This document shows, in pieces, positions 10,711 to 22,363 of a DNA stretch of 64,000 bases. Every line of letters starts with the position of its first letter. Positions within the stretch are counted from its first letter, which is position 1. Where the stretch lies: contig JAWPGT010000004.1 in assembly GCA_034638255.1 (NCBI GenBank), forward strand, positions 310,001-374,000, given 5' to 3'. This DNA comes from Coprinus comatus (taxonomy: Eukaryota; Basidiomycota; Agaricomycetes; Agaricales; Agaricaceae). Position numbers and translations under genes: made by a program. Below the pieces are notes generated by a model. That model had not been told where the DNA came from and did no database searches. It saw only the letters and a list, made by a program, of their open reading frames with translations.

Positions 10711-11784
10711 TTAGTTCTCCTCACCCACAGCACCAGGCTGTCCGGGGCTACCGGCGGCCTTCCAAGAAGCTAGAATCAGATCAACTACATCATCGACACC
10801 CAAACCATTCCGTACACTGGTAAAGACAGTGGGTCCGTCTCCTCGCATCAACCTCGAATCTCGATCCATAACTTCCAGCGAAGCACCGACGTAAGGTGCC
10901 AAGTCGATCTAGAACACTTTCAGTATTCCTTTTTCAGTGATTGGACTGACACACTTGCCTTGTTGACGACCAAGAGGTCAGACTGAGAAATTCCAGGACC
11001 ACCCTTGCGAGGAATCTTGTCACCCCCCTAAAATGAGATGAGTACGGAGGTGATATATTTTCTGGTACAACTTACCGAGACATCAATTACGTATATGATA
11101 TAATCTGCCAACTCTCGAGAGTAATTGGCAGCAAGATTGTCACCGCCACTTTCTACGAAGAGTATCTGACAGCCAAATTTGGCTTGAAGAGATTCTAGCG
11201 CACCCATATTGGCGCTAATATCTTCTCGAATGGCAGCATGCGGGCATCCTCCAGTCTCGATGGCAAGGATTCTTGATGGAGGTAGGGCTCGATTCTTGAT
11301 GAGGAATTCTTGATCCTCTCGAGTGAAAATGTCATTTGTGACAGTGGCTGAGATGATTGAGTTTAGTGTTTGACAGGGACTTATGGAATACCTTACCAAT
11401 GTTATATTCTTCCCTCAACTTCTGGCATAAGGCAAGTGTCAACGCAGTTTTACCGGAGCCAACGGGACTATTCAAAACTTGAGAAGCGTGTTTGATTATG
11501 AGGGGATTAAGATGTAAAATACCCTCCAATACCAACTGTGAAGCCACGCTCCTCAAAGTTGCGAGAGCTGTAATCGGGGAGGTCGCGTTCAGAGTATTTG
11601 CCTACAAATGATCTAAACGAGTGTGTTCAAGATAGGAGTGGATCTCAAACTTACCAGGATTGTCCAGCTGTTCGTGGGTGTGTCCATGATCCACTCCGTG
11701 ATCATGAGAGTAATCATGGGAATGAGAGTGATTTCCAGGGGTATTACTAGAGCCTGCGAGGTTATTGATAAATTGGACGCTCAT
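10711..11784 (-). CDS. ureG: Urease accessory GTPase UreG with a histidine-rich N-terminus
   Basis: ATG 11784 to TAA 10711. The N-terminus is a metal-binding-type His-rich tail ([19 protein letters not shown]). The G domain follows: [18 protein letters not shown] (P-loop), [27 protein letters not shown] (the CPH nickel motif), [20 protein letters not shown], the switch-like [13 protein letters not shown], and the base-specificity stretch [13 protein letters not shown]. At least five short introns interrupt it. UreG binds GTP and nickel and, with UreD and UreF, loads Ni into apo-urease; none of those partners is in this window. The ending is a Gly/Pro-rich tail ([13 protein letters not shown]). 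The family motif order is complete, so the protein should be functional. The gene is divergent from Usb1 across 132 bp. Confidence 0.95.
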
Positions 11785-11848
11785 ATGAGATAAGTTAAAG
11801 GGTCTTTGATCTGGAGCAACCCTGACACATGTTGTATAACTCCTAATG

Positions 11849-11862
11849 TAGGGTTAGGGTTA
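11849..11862. repeat. Telobox-like sequence in the UreG/Usb1 bidirectional promoter
   Basis: TAGGGTTAGGGTTA at 11849-11862 is just over two units of the common fungal telomere repeat TTAGGG. It sits in the 132-bp gap between two divergent starts, 55 bp before the Usb1 ATG. Such short interstitial telomere motifs (teloboxes) can be binding sites for Myb/TRF-type factors near housekeeping genes; that role is inferred. Confidence 0.6.
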
Positions 11863-11916
11863 TTTACTATACTAAATACCATACACCACTACTTCAATTA
11901 CTCAACCACTATCCGG

Positions 11917-12988
11917 ATGAAAAGATGTATAGTGGATTATAGTTCATCTTCATCTGATGGAGAAGCTGCTGTTGTCGAAGGAAAGCCAGTGTCTAAGAAG
12001 AGGTACTGTCCTAGTCACATCATGATACATAAACACGTTCTGAATACGAATACAGGAAGCTACCTTCATTGTCAACAAATTTAATCGTCCCAGTTCCGAA
12101 AGATGACCCCGCTTTGCACCAAGGTCGAGTGCGGACAATATCTCATGTCGATGGAAATTGGGCCTCCCATGTTTATTTATCCATCGTAATCAGACAATCC
12201 CAGCCAATATTCAACCTCATACAAGAAGCTATAACCACGGCACAGACAACTGTTCCAAACCTGTTAAGCTTCTTCCCAGACAATTCTCAACAATTTGAAC
12301 TTCATATATCATTATCGAGACCAATATTCATCCGAGCTTATCAGAAGGAGGAATTAAGGAGTGTTGTGAAGAAAATGGCAAAACGTTCACCGTGTGTTTT
12401 GCCGCCGTTACTCGGTTGTTATTTTGCTCATGATCACGTCTACAACATAGATTCATAATATCATTCACCAAATTTGCAGAGCTACAAAATGATGAGCATA
12501 CTCGGACCTTCTTAACAATGGAAATAGGTGCAGGTCATCAAGAGGTTCGTTTCCCTGTCATCCCAGGACAAGGATGATCAGCGCTGACAGTTAGAGTTTA
12601 GCTAAAAGAGCTTTGTAGTCTGCTGGAGCCATTCCTGTATGGCCTACGGCAGCGTAGCTATTACTCTAGTCCCCGCTTTCACGCATCCGTCGCTTGGGCG
12701 TTAATGGATAATACCCAATCCATCGCGTTAGACAGTCTTGAAGATTTAACCAATCAAACGAATCGACCGGACTCCTCTCCTAACGGGCAAGCGACCTCAA
12801 CTACAACAATCAAACCATCTACAAACAACATCCTCACAATCCCTCACATCCCTGAAGACGTAATCGCCGAACTGAACCAGAAATATGCAGCCCAGCTATC
12901 TTCCATCAAAACTGGGGCCTTTGAAGTTAGAAGTGTAACTATAAAAATAGGAAAGGAGATACTATCATGGCCATTTACAGGTGTGTGA
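11917..12988 (+). CDS. USB1: U6 snRNA 3'-end processing exonuclease Usb1/Mpn1
   Basis: ATG 11917 to TGA 12988. The N-terminus is short, Ser-rich and basic (DYSSSSSDGEAAVVEG, then KKR). The 2H phosphodiesterase fold carries both catalytic H-x-S motifs: FELHISLSRP at about 12296-12325 and PRFHASVAWALM at about 12678-12710. Conserved family text between them includes RTFLTMEIGAGHQE and LRQRSYYSSPRFHA. Introns lie near 12002-12058, 12391-12445 and 12544-12599. A disordered N/T/S-rich insert follows the second motif before the C-terminal strand pair (AFEVRSVTIKIGKEI). Usb1 trims the U6 snRNA oligo(U) tail and leaves a protective end, acting in the nucleus for spliceosome biogenesis. Both catalytic tetrads are intact, so an active enzyme is expected. 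Confidence 0.92.
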
Positions 12989-15900
12989 GGCACATATTAT
13001 GACGCGAAGTAGCCGAGCAATATGTTCGTAGTTTCTCAGTAAATGATTCTCCTCCGCGGGCTACATCTTTAAATAGCATTAGGAGATACATGGTGCCTCC
13101 GATACCAAAATGTGGGTTGTGCTAGTGTTGTGCTCATCCGGTTCTGGCACAGAGTGGCCCTTAACTATTTGGTCAAAAAACAGATCCCAGCCACATAACC
13201 ACCGAATTAGGGCCAAGAGTACTGAAAGGTGGTACGACCCCCTATAGTCCGCCATTGGGGTTTCATCGGTTTAGTAAAAAAAATTAATTCGACACAAGCG
13301 CATAGTGGTTGGCGCAATGTCAGAAATGTCCTTTTAACAGCCAGTAGATTAACTCGAGTTCGACGCTTGAAGTGTACCCATGGTATAGCCTATAATATAC
13401 CCTATGAAAACGCAGGTCTACGGAGCCTGATTTCCCCCATCTCCTATTTCCCCACTGCGCCAGATCCCACCCGAAGTAGGTGCCCTCCTCTATCGATCTC
13501 ATTATCACCTTCATCGCTCAAATTGGATTCTTGAAGCTTGAGTTTTGCATAAATCTCCGACATGATTACATTTGGTTGTTTATCGCAGATCATATATATA
13601 AACCAATGCTTTTCTGATAGGTCATTTTCGCAGGACCATTTCGGGATCATTCTGGTTCATCACCCAACCTGGACAGTTTATGTATGCGAATCAAGTCGGT
13701 TCTCTCCTCTCTGGATGAGTCCTCTTAAATGCCAAGACCTTGATTACTCCAAGAGGTAACGGGATTCCGTGCACGGTGACACTCCGTTTCTGGCTTTCAC
13801 ACCATGAGCTATGGCGGCCGAATGCTACAATGAATATAAGTAATGCAACTTAAAGTAGGTAAATATTAAAACGGCGTCAACACTTCTATAAAATGCAAGG
13901 CGAGTTTCGTCGTTCAGTATGATGGTTACTGCTAACCTCTCAGATCAATTTTGGAACGAGACCATTGTGATAATCCAAAACTTGGTTCAAGAAAATCTTT
14001 TTCTGATAAGATCAAAAATCCTTGTACCCGAAGATAATTTAACCAACAGGGACCACATAGAACGAACACACAGATGGGCCGTCCCTTGAAAGAGCCACGC
14101 TGACAACGAAGAGTTCAGCCTCCTATCACCAACCGTCATCTTGCTTCTTTCCGTAAATAACGCCTTATTTTCCCACCTAGGTAGACATGTTTTCGGAAAA
14201 AATGGTGCAGTTCTAGAGTAACATATACATCACTCTTACCAGATGATCGGTCTACAATGTGCCAAGGGTATTCAGGCTAACAATGCAAATTCAATTCAAC
14301 TCAATCATACCAGGTCATACCACAATCACTGAAAAGGGAAATGTAATTATACACATACATCCGACCGCATCGCTTCCTTCAACTGATGCACTGGCAGTGT
14401 GACTAGCAATCTGTACGCAGCCATACGGATTAAGGTTCATCTTTCAACAGTTTAAGTTGTCCTAATTTCATTTGGTTCGTTGATTGGACATAATACGTCA
14501 CCCGAGCTCCGAGTCCGGTTGCCCCAGATGCGCCATTTACCAATAGACCGACGCCCCTCGATCTCGAAGTCTTCCATCCCATGAAACTTTTTTAACTTTG
14601 TCACCCGTTCACCCGTGCATGGACTAGCTCTGAAAATATAGCAATATGTTTCCCAGTAAGTACACAGTTTGATCATATACCCCATGGTAATGTTAGGTTT
14701 ATAATTTGTTAGTACAACGTTTGATGAAATCCAACCCTAATAGAATGTATGGCATAACAGACCCAACGACCGTGGTAATTGTGCAAGTGCCTGCGAGTAC
14801 TCTAAAATAGGTACATTTTGAAGCACCGATATTTTCGTAGCCATCTTAAATCTTCTTGATTTACGGTCGAGGTGTTTTCGTGTATCACTTCGAAACACGT
14901 GCCTACTTGAGCGACTGCGAGGAATGTTGGATCATGTGGCGCATGACTACTGCCAGTGGAATGCAAAACCAGGACCCCAGCTAAGAGGAGAGGAGCCGTA
15001 GCAAATATTCGATGTTCTGGCAGGCACGTAGTACGTTCCTTACTATACTTATCACGATCTAGCATTCAAAATTCAGCCCAGTTCAAGTTCCAGTGAGCTC
15101 TTGAGATTCCCAGTATAATCTCCCCTAGTCAAGGTGACCCACTCGAACCCGACGATCCTATGATAATGGATCAGGATTTTGTCCCTGGAAATTGGATTGG
15201 ATTGCTTCCCGCTGCTTCCTCGCGCTTGATGTTCGACCGATTGAATGCAAGAACAATGTTAGTGTTCTCGGTTAGTACACGATGTATACACACACCATGA
15301 TGGTTGGTGCTAGCCCAGGTGAAGATTGAGCTTATGGGCCCCTCTGTGATGAGTTTGAGTTTGTTTACTTACTACCGATCTTATGCAAGAGAATTGCGCG
15401 GAGTTTGATCTATTGACTATCCTAGTTGTCTTCAAATCCGATGTCCCGGAATCAAAAAATGAACCGAGAAGTTTGAATTTTGTGAAAATCATCTATAATT
15501 AATCATGATGCTCATGACACAGTGGTAACACAACATAACGTTTCTGGTCAGTTTCTGGTACACTTCTCATCCATTGATCGCCAAAGATAGGATAGTGTCA
15601 TTGATGGGATTCTGGGCTTGGTAGAACTCCTGTGTAAGCCCCTAATGATTCACGGATGTATTCACTATCCTAGATTATTATATTATTATCATTATTATCA
15701 TTTATCTCCAAAGACTTGGGGTGGGAATTTACAGTATTGCTGCCGACAACGGCGAAATTTTGTTCGCCCCTACACTGGAAGAGAAGGCGAGTTCTGGGCG
15801 AATTAATCATCTACAGTAGTTTTTACCCCCTTAAGACTATGATCATGAGTCCTCCAGCGTGGCATCAGCTGCCGAAAGGAAATAATTATATCAGGATCTG

Positions 15901-18900
15901 AACTACCTACCTACATGGTAGAGTCCTCGGCTTCGGCGGACTCGTGATGCGCTTCGATGAATCAGTCACAAATAAATTGGAATTTGATGATCAGTGTTCC
16001 ACCGTTCCTGGTAAGTATTCTACTATGCCTCCGTGTGCTCACTGTAAAATCAATATATACTCCATTGCCTAGACGTGTCTCTAGGTTCCTGGACTTTTAG
16101 ATGTGAGACCAAAATACTACTTCCTGTGACCCATGACTCGGAACCAAGAACCCTCATTGTATTGTGTGATCTCTTCATCGAATTACCTCAACAGTCCCAA
16201 GTACCATTTCGGCATTATATGCGGTTTGCACGCTAGCTTTCCTTACGACAAGTGGCTGCAATCCATGCTTATATGGTCCTTTCCTTCTCACCTCACAAGG
16301 CACAGCCTCGCCACCGGCTTCCGCCATTATCGTAGGTGATGGTGATGGCACAACAGAGGCTAAAAATATCCTGCAAAGGCTATGCATAATCTTCTATCTG
16401 TTTCATATTTTCATCAGGTTGTTGTCATAGTAGTTAAGATTATTGTCCATGAGCATATGCCCTTTGAAGGTTATAATGTATTCTGTGAAGAGTAGAAGCT
16501 CCTAGTGAAGCATTGTAAACAGCTATAGTCTGCAACAGATGCGCTGTTAATTGTGGTAATAAGAAAATCGAGAACAAGTCTATTACAGGGGGGGGACGTA
16601 AGGAAGGTCACTTAGTTGTACTTCCTTCTCCCATAACTCAACCTTGTCTAGACTCTAGAGTTACAGCTCCTGAATCACCATATTACCTCAAAACTTCTTT
16701 AGATGCTGCCGAGTGGAGAATTGTAACTATCTATCTGCAACCATACCTTATCCATCATCGATAAGGAGGCTCGTCCTCCAAGAAGAACTAAAGTAGGGGT
16801 CCTGTAGCCACCGAGCCAGCTCTACAGTGATGTTCACCTGTATATTGACAACGAGCGAAACTGAAAATAGCAGTAGGCTCGAATCCTTCCGCTCTTAGCA
16901 GCAATATTCGGCCATGCTAATGTATAATTATGCTTTGGTACGAACTATTCCCATGATCATTAACTATGTAGGATAATAAAATCTTTTGTTCTCGAAATAA
17001 CCGTTGTCGCCAAAAGAGCCATTGAGGGGTCTGTAACCTTCAGAACATTTTTTTGGTTGGAGTTGTTGCGACGCTCCAAAGTCCAATTACGAATCATAAT
17101 ATATCCATTCTAGTCCTGGTAACTCAGATGCATTTTCAGCATTTCTAAGTAGCCAGTTAATAAGTACCTGTTAATACCCGGAGAGCGGGAAACTTGCCAG
17201 ATTTAGCTGTGCTTGCACCATCTTTAAATTGGTCATCAGAGTACTACTTCAAATTAGTCCGCGTCGTCCGTTTTACTCAGCTCAAACTTCATTTGGTAAC
17301 TTGATTTAACAACCGGTGACACACAGGATGAACTCAGGTCCTTCAATAGTGATACTTAGTGTAAGTACTCGAGGTGTTGTAATTATCGCTACCACTCTTG
17401 GAATGAAATAGAAATATAAGTATATTGGCCTGTTAGACTTAGGGAACAGGGGTACATATACTGACCGTCTCTCAAAGATCTCTGTCACTCATTTTAAATG
17501 CATAGGATAGAGGGTGGCAACTTCTAACTAGTAGAAGAGGGTGCAGTCTGACCATATAAATAGGGAAATCCAGTAAGCCGCCTCAGATTGGATGAATCTG
17601 GGTTGATTTAGTCACCGTTGTCTAGTTGCGGTGGAAGAATCGGATTTGCTCGTGTATCAATCTTGCATTGCTTTCAAGATACCAATGGAGGGTTCCTCCG
17701 AGAGAATATCGATCTTCTCGAAGTTGTGATTCTCATCGGTGTTGCACATGCTGAGTCGGGAAAAGTCGCGAGACTTCCACCTCCGTTAGTAAGTACCGTT
17801 GATTCCTCTGGAGTCTGAATACGTACTACGCAGCCAATATAGTATAACTGCCACTCATTTACCACTTAATCGTCCGCACGAATTTCCCCCCTTGATGACT
17901 ATTTACTATGCCGGGTTTCGCGGTATATTGTTACTATCTGACTATGATGGAAAAAGGATAATTATCGCATCTCTCAATAAAAAGAGCCATATGTGAAAAT
18001 GGCATTGCCTACTCAGGGCATGTGATATATCGTAGTGGCGAAAATAGCTAAAAACGGCTCTACAGAGTTCTTGTGATCACTAGCATGGCTGGTAAAAAAG
18101 AAGGGATTTTACATATTCCAGTCACCTATCCTCCTGGTTCGCATATAAAAATCATCGCTACGTTCGGACGTACAAAGGTCAGATAGTCGGCCGGATCGCG
18201 TCATTTTGGCTTCTTCCACTACATTATGCGTCGCGTATCGTCTACTGCTGTCCAAGTTGTTTTTAATCACAAAGAAAGACAATTGGGGTCAATCTGAACC
18301 ACCGTATATATTTAAGCAAGGCAATTTCCATCCCTTGTTTACTAGGTAAGTAAATGCCATAGAAGGTTAATAGAGGTGTTTGAACGTTTTAGAAATTTAA
18401 TGTACTCTCAAACGATGTAATTTGGGTCAGCTGGAAGACTGGAACCGTTCCAAAAACCAGTATTACCCCGTCCCTCTCGTGTTAGGCAAAAAGGGGGGCT
18501 GGGCAATAAAACAAAAATCATCACCGCAAATCAGGGTTAAGTTTAGTTCGAGGTTGGTTGGCACCAGTCCATCAATTATCTCATCGCATCATTACCTATC
18601 ATTACGAAAGTCCTGATCATATGCGTCCCTTGAAGTAGAACGGGTAACTTGTTGCTCAATGTTGGCTCAAGGGTAAATTAGAATAATCCATTAGCTTCCC
18701 TTGTTTCCCGAGTGAGTCCGCCAAGTTGGTCTATTTCTATGCTCTAGAATCACACGCACATCACACGCAATTTTCAGTGCAAGTATGCGCGGTCATTTTG
18801 TGACGAGAATGTCGTTAATCCTCTGTCGTGAATGTCTTGGGATACCCGTCCCGGTCCTGAAGAGCTTTCCGTGATACTCCTGTTCGTGTTTTATTCTTGA

Positions 18901-19541
18901 GAGGGCTACTTAATTGATTACTTCACTGAATCCACATACAAAGCGAATGGTGAGAAAATAAAATCAAACGTAAATGAAGATCCATTGTTGTGGTTGTGAT
19001 GGCTTACCATAATCCATCATCAGGGCCAAATGCACAAGGAACGCAAGACTCAATACATATTAATTATAATGATTACTCTACTATATACATGAGCGACGTT
19101 TTTTGAACATGACAAGAAACGGAGAAGACAAGAATTAGACGGAAAGACAGTATCTAACAACAACAAAGTGGGTAGAAACAGGGACGGTAATAACGAAAGG
19201 TAAAGTATACTAGCTGAGCGTTTAAAGCAGGGTGCTTCTCCGACTCGGACAAATAAAGCGCTGTAGCAAGCCCAGCACAAGGATTCAGCAACGGAGAGGA
19301 AGGGAAAGAGGTTGCCAGATCCGTTGAAATCGTGAGTATACACCAAATGGTGGCAGTGAAGGAAAGGTCGTAAAGATTTCGGGAAAGGAGAATAAATGTC
19401 CAACATCGAAGCAGAAAGCCATTGAAAAAAAAAACTGGGAAAGCAGCCGAACAGTAAGAGGTACACTAGCAAATAAGATTTCGATGAGATTGGCAATGCA
19501 TACACCGTCCAGGGAATCATCAGAATGAAATGGAAAGGAAA
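12989..19541. other. 6.5-kb gene-poor region without recognisable genes
   Basis: No open frame exceeds about 100 codons on either strand, and none of the short ones shows a known motif or joins to a neighbour by plausible splicing. I see no tRNA, 5S rRNA or snRNA signature, no long terminal repeat pair, and no reverse transcriptase or transposase motif. Minor features are a TTATTATTATCATTATTATCA-like stretch near 15676-15705 and a run of eight G at 16588-16595. The last 500 bp (about 19050-19541) probably contains the 3' untranslated region of the homeodomain gene. Decayed transposons, a long noncoding RNA or an AT-rich spacer are all possible. Confidence 0.55.
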
Positions 19542-21672
19542 TCATTGGGGTGTCGCATACCCAGAGCCAGGAGCCGAACCCGGTCCTCCTGTCTGTCCCT
19601 CATAATATTGCGGCGGTGGCGGTTGGCTTGAGTGCGGAAGCCGTGGCGAGGGGTTCAAGGATGGATAAATATTTTGTTGGGGCGGGTGCTGCGAAGAGTT
19701 GGAGAAGGGATTATTGGACATAGAAGGAGGGGCAGACAATGGTACATCTGAAGAAGATAGATAATGCGATGCGGGTCCATTTGGTCCCGCAGAATGAGGC
19801 CCACCATGACCAGGTACGTACAAGCCCATGGAACGACTTCCATATTCCATACCTAGGTGATGTGAAGATCGCGCTGGTCCCATCATGTGCCGCGATGGCA
19901 TATAATCCTGGCCACCATGATGATGATGATGCCCGGCAGGCGAGCTAGGAATTGATTGCAGCGTCATTGGAGGATAAAGCTGTAAGCTTTCAGCGTTTGG
20001 CATGGAAGCTCTCCTACCATTATGGTCCAAGAGACCAGACAATGAAGAGCTCCGGCCAACTGGGGGAAATGGTGCGGTAGTCGTTGGCCCGGTAGCAGCA
20101 CGATGAGCCGGGGCAAGAATGCGACGGCGAGCCTAAGATATGGGCAAAGTTCTTAGTCCACAATGCGCAACATGTCAGGTAGAAAAGACGCGTACATTGA
20201 TCATCCAGTTCGATACTTGACTCATGCTCAGTCCAGTGGCGTGGCATAGCTGCTTTTTCTCCTCCTCACTTGGGTATGGATGGTCAGAATGACGATGAAG
20301 CCAAGCTTTGAGGAAGTCGGTTGTTTCTTTTGGAAGCTTGCCTCGTTTGCGCTGCTGGGGACGATCGACGAGAGCTGAATTGGGCATTGACTGTGGGGAA
20401 CGAGAAGGGGAGGGAGCAACGGCAATCGAAGGTGGAGCTGGGGGCATGGACGTAGAATAAGAATTACCACCAGAGGGGAGAACGAAATCGTGGTTTGAGA
20501 AGGACCAGTCTCCCTTTATCCCTGATAGTGACCTACGATCATGTTGACCCGAAATTCGAGCCGAGCCTGCGAACATTGGTGCCTGGTTCATCGGGGCGCT
20601 AAACGACGCGTGTCGCATACTATCATCATACTTAACGGCCGGGGGTGACAGTTGTCCGGGAGTGGAACTAGGCCTGGGAATTCCCGAAGGATTCCAGTTG
20701 TCATTCTCGTTATAAGGGGAGAGCCCTGGACGATGGTAATCTGGAGAAGTTAAGGGTGAGGTAAATGTGGAGGAAGAAAAGGTGGTGGATGGCGTTGTTC
20801 CATTAGAAATCCCAGAATGGGGATAAGGAGAGAAATCCGAGTTGTGTTGAATGTGAAAATTATTCAAGTCAGTAGATAGCCTTGGTCGATGCCGTTCAGA
20901 TGGCTCGTCATTGGTCGTGTTTGTAGGGAACGTATAGGAGGAAAGATTGGACTGAGTAGGGGGTGCATAACTACCGCGGAGACCAGGCGAAGGATACGGT
21001 TGGTGTCGCCGAGAGTCGGACAAGGTAGGTAGAGATGCACGGCGAGGATAATTGTCCTCAAAACTTGTAAAGATAGACGGAAGTTGGACTTTTGATTGGT
21101 CGATGCCAGCATCAGATTGTTTATCCTGTGCACCCGTGGCGGAATGGCTAGAGGATGAGTCGATTTCCCAGTTGTTTTGGTCCCCTCGAGATTGCTTTGG
21201 CTGGGGAGAATCGCCCGGGGTATCCGAACGTTTGTCCCTGGACAGAACACTGCTGTCTGTGTCAGCGGTAGAGGTGGCTGAGCTGGACATGCGTCTTGAT
21301 TGGTAGCCTAAATCTGAGTCAGGTCTGGATAGGCGAGTTAGTATATGCGCATGTGTGGAGGCAGAAAGACGCGTACATAATGGCAGGAGAGGCCGAAGGC
21401 GAAAGGTCGTGAATAAAGGGTATAGAGTCAGAATCAACCTTGTTCTCGCTGTGAAGGAAAAAAAGAGGTGAGTGAAGAGTGCCAAGGTAATTGAAAGCCG
21501 CGAGAGGCGTTGTTCTGGAGTACGATCTTTATGGGAAGGGTGGCAGGCAGGGCTCTTATGACAGATGACAGCGGCTTATGGCAAGTCAGAAAGAGACTCA
21601 CAGGGCGTATTGGAGCTGGGCGACGTTATAGCTGTTGAGCTCGGGAGAGTGGTGGATAAGCTCCGCAGGCAT
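19542..21672 (-). CDS. TALE-class (Homeobox_KN) homeodomain transcription factor
   Basis: Four exons fit: 21602-21672 (MPAELIHHSPELNSYNVAQL start), 21377-21448, 20196-21324 and 19542-20132. All phases agree, and TGA lies at 19544-19542. The homeodomain is near the middle: KRGKLPKETTDFLKAWLH, the three-residue TALE extension HPYPSEEEKKQL, and recognition helix QVSNWMINARRRIL, whose final intron splits MIN|ARRR. WF/N-R contacts are those of fungal KN homeodomains. Long Ser/Pro/Gly-rich disordered tails flank it, including five consecutive His codons. An alternative start at 21290 (MSSSATSTAD) is possible, but the two upstream exons keep a clean frame. It should be a nuclear DNA-binding regulator; targets are unknown. 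The flanking genes are not those of a mating-type locus. Confidence 0.9.
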
Positions 21673-22363
21673 GGATGGGTGAGGAGGGGTGCACGGAGAG
21701 CCAGGCAGTGAACAGGACGCTGTATTTAAAGTTGGGGAGGATCAGGCAGATAGGTCTGTGGGAAGGATCACGACCAACAGATTCCTCAGATTGGCTGTCG
21801 ACCTCCACTCGCATCTCTCATGGCGGGAGCGAGCGAGAGACCGACAAACAGCTACAAACACACCACTCAATTAATCAATCTCGCCAGATCCACCATCCTC
21901 CGTCACAGATTTGCTCACACACCCGATCTCAGAACCAGTCCAGCCGCCGAACCAACTCACCTCCCTCCGTCGGCGATGCCCGCTACTATTTCCTCTTATG
22001 GATATATTGCCCTCCCGAATGCCGCCTTGCCCCCACTTGCCAGGCACCTGGCTCGCATCCTCCGATCGCCGCTAAGCCTCGATCACCTTGGTTCGGCATC
22101 TTTCCCGGTTCGCGCCCCCGCCCCCGCGATCCCGCCGCACATGGCGGTACCCGTTGGACTACGGCTGGCTCGGTGCTCGATGTCCAACCTGTTGACCGAG
22201 GCAATAAGCATACAGGCTGTGGCTCTTACAACGGTTGGGACGCACACAAATCTCTGATGTAACATGTCAAATGTTCAATCCGCCAATCTGACATTCCATC
22301 TATGGTATTTTACAACTTGCTAATCTCCACCTCTATCTCACTTCCGCCCAGTTCACCTGAGCC
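21673..22363. other. Intergenic region between homeodomain gene and Nud1 3' end
   Basis: A 691-bp gap. Positions 21800-21960 are rich in CA/CT, as in a fungal promoter, and 21960-22160 is distinctly GC-rich. Apart from the doubtful small ORF at 21976-22257, nothing is recognisable. Confidence 0.45.
21976..22257 (+). CDS. Doubtful small ORF in a GC-rich patch
   Basis: A 93-codon frame from ATG 21976 to TGA 22257 (begins MPATISSYGYIALPNAALPP) lies head-to-head with the homeodomain gene, 303 bp from its start. It is Ala/Pro/Leu-rich and sits in the most GC-rich patch of the region. No domain, signal peptide or membrane segment is clear. Overlapping frames on both strands are also open, as expected of GC-rich DNA, so this may be chance. 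It could equally be a leader or promoter region. Confidence 0.15.
   Translation: MPATISSYGYIALPNAALPPLARHLARILRSPLSLDHLGSASFPVRAPAPAIPPHMAVPVGLRLARCSMSNLLTEAISIQAVALTTVGTHTNL

Noticed and set aside
16790..16900. tRNA-like B box (GGCTCGAATCC near 16875)
   Set aside because: No pairing acceptor or anticodon stem could be drawn around it.
19542..21672. Mating-type HD locus
   Set aside because: There is a single TALE homeodomain gene with no divergent HD2 partner and no mip-type flanking gene, so it is more likely a general regulator.
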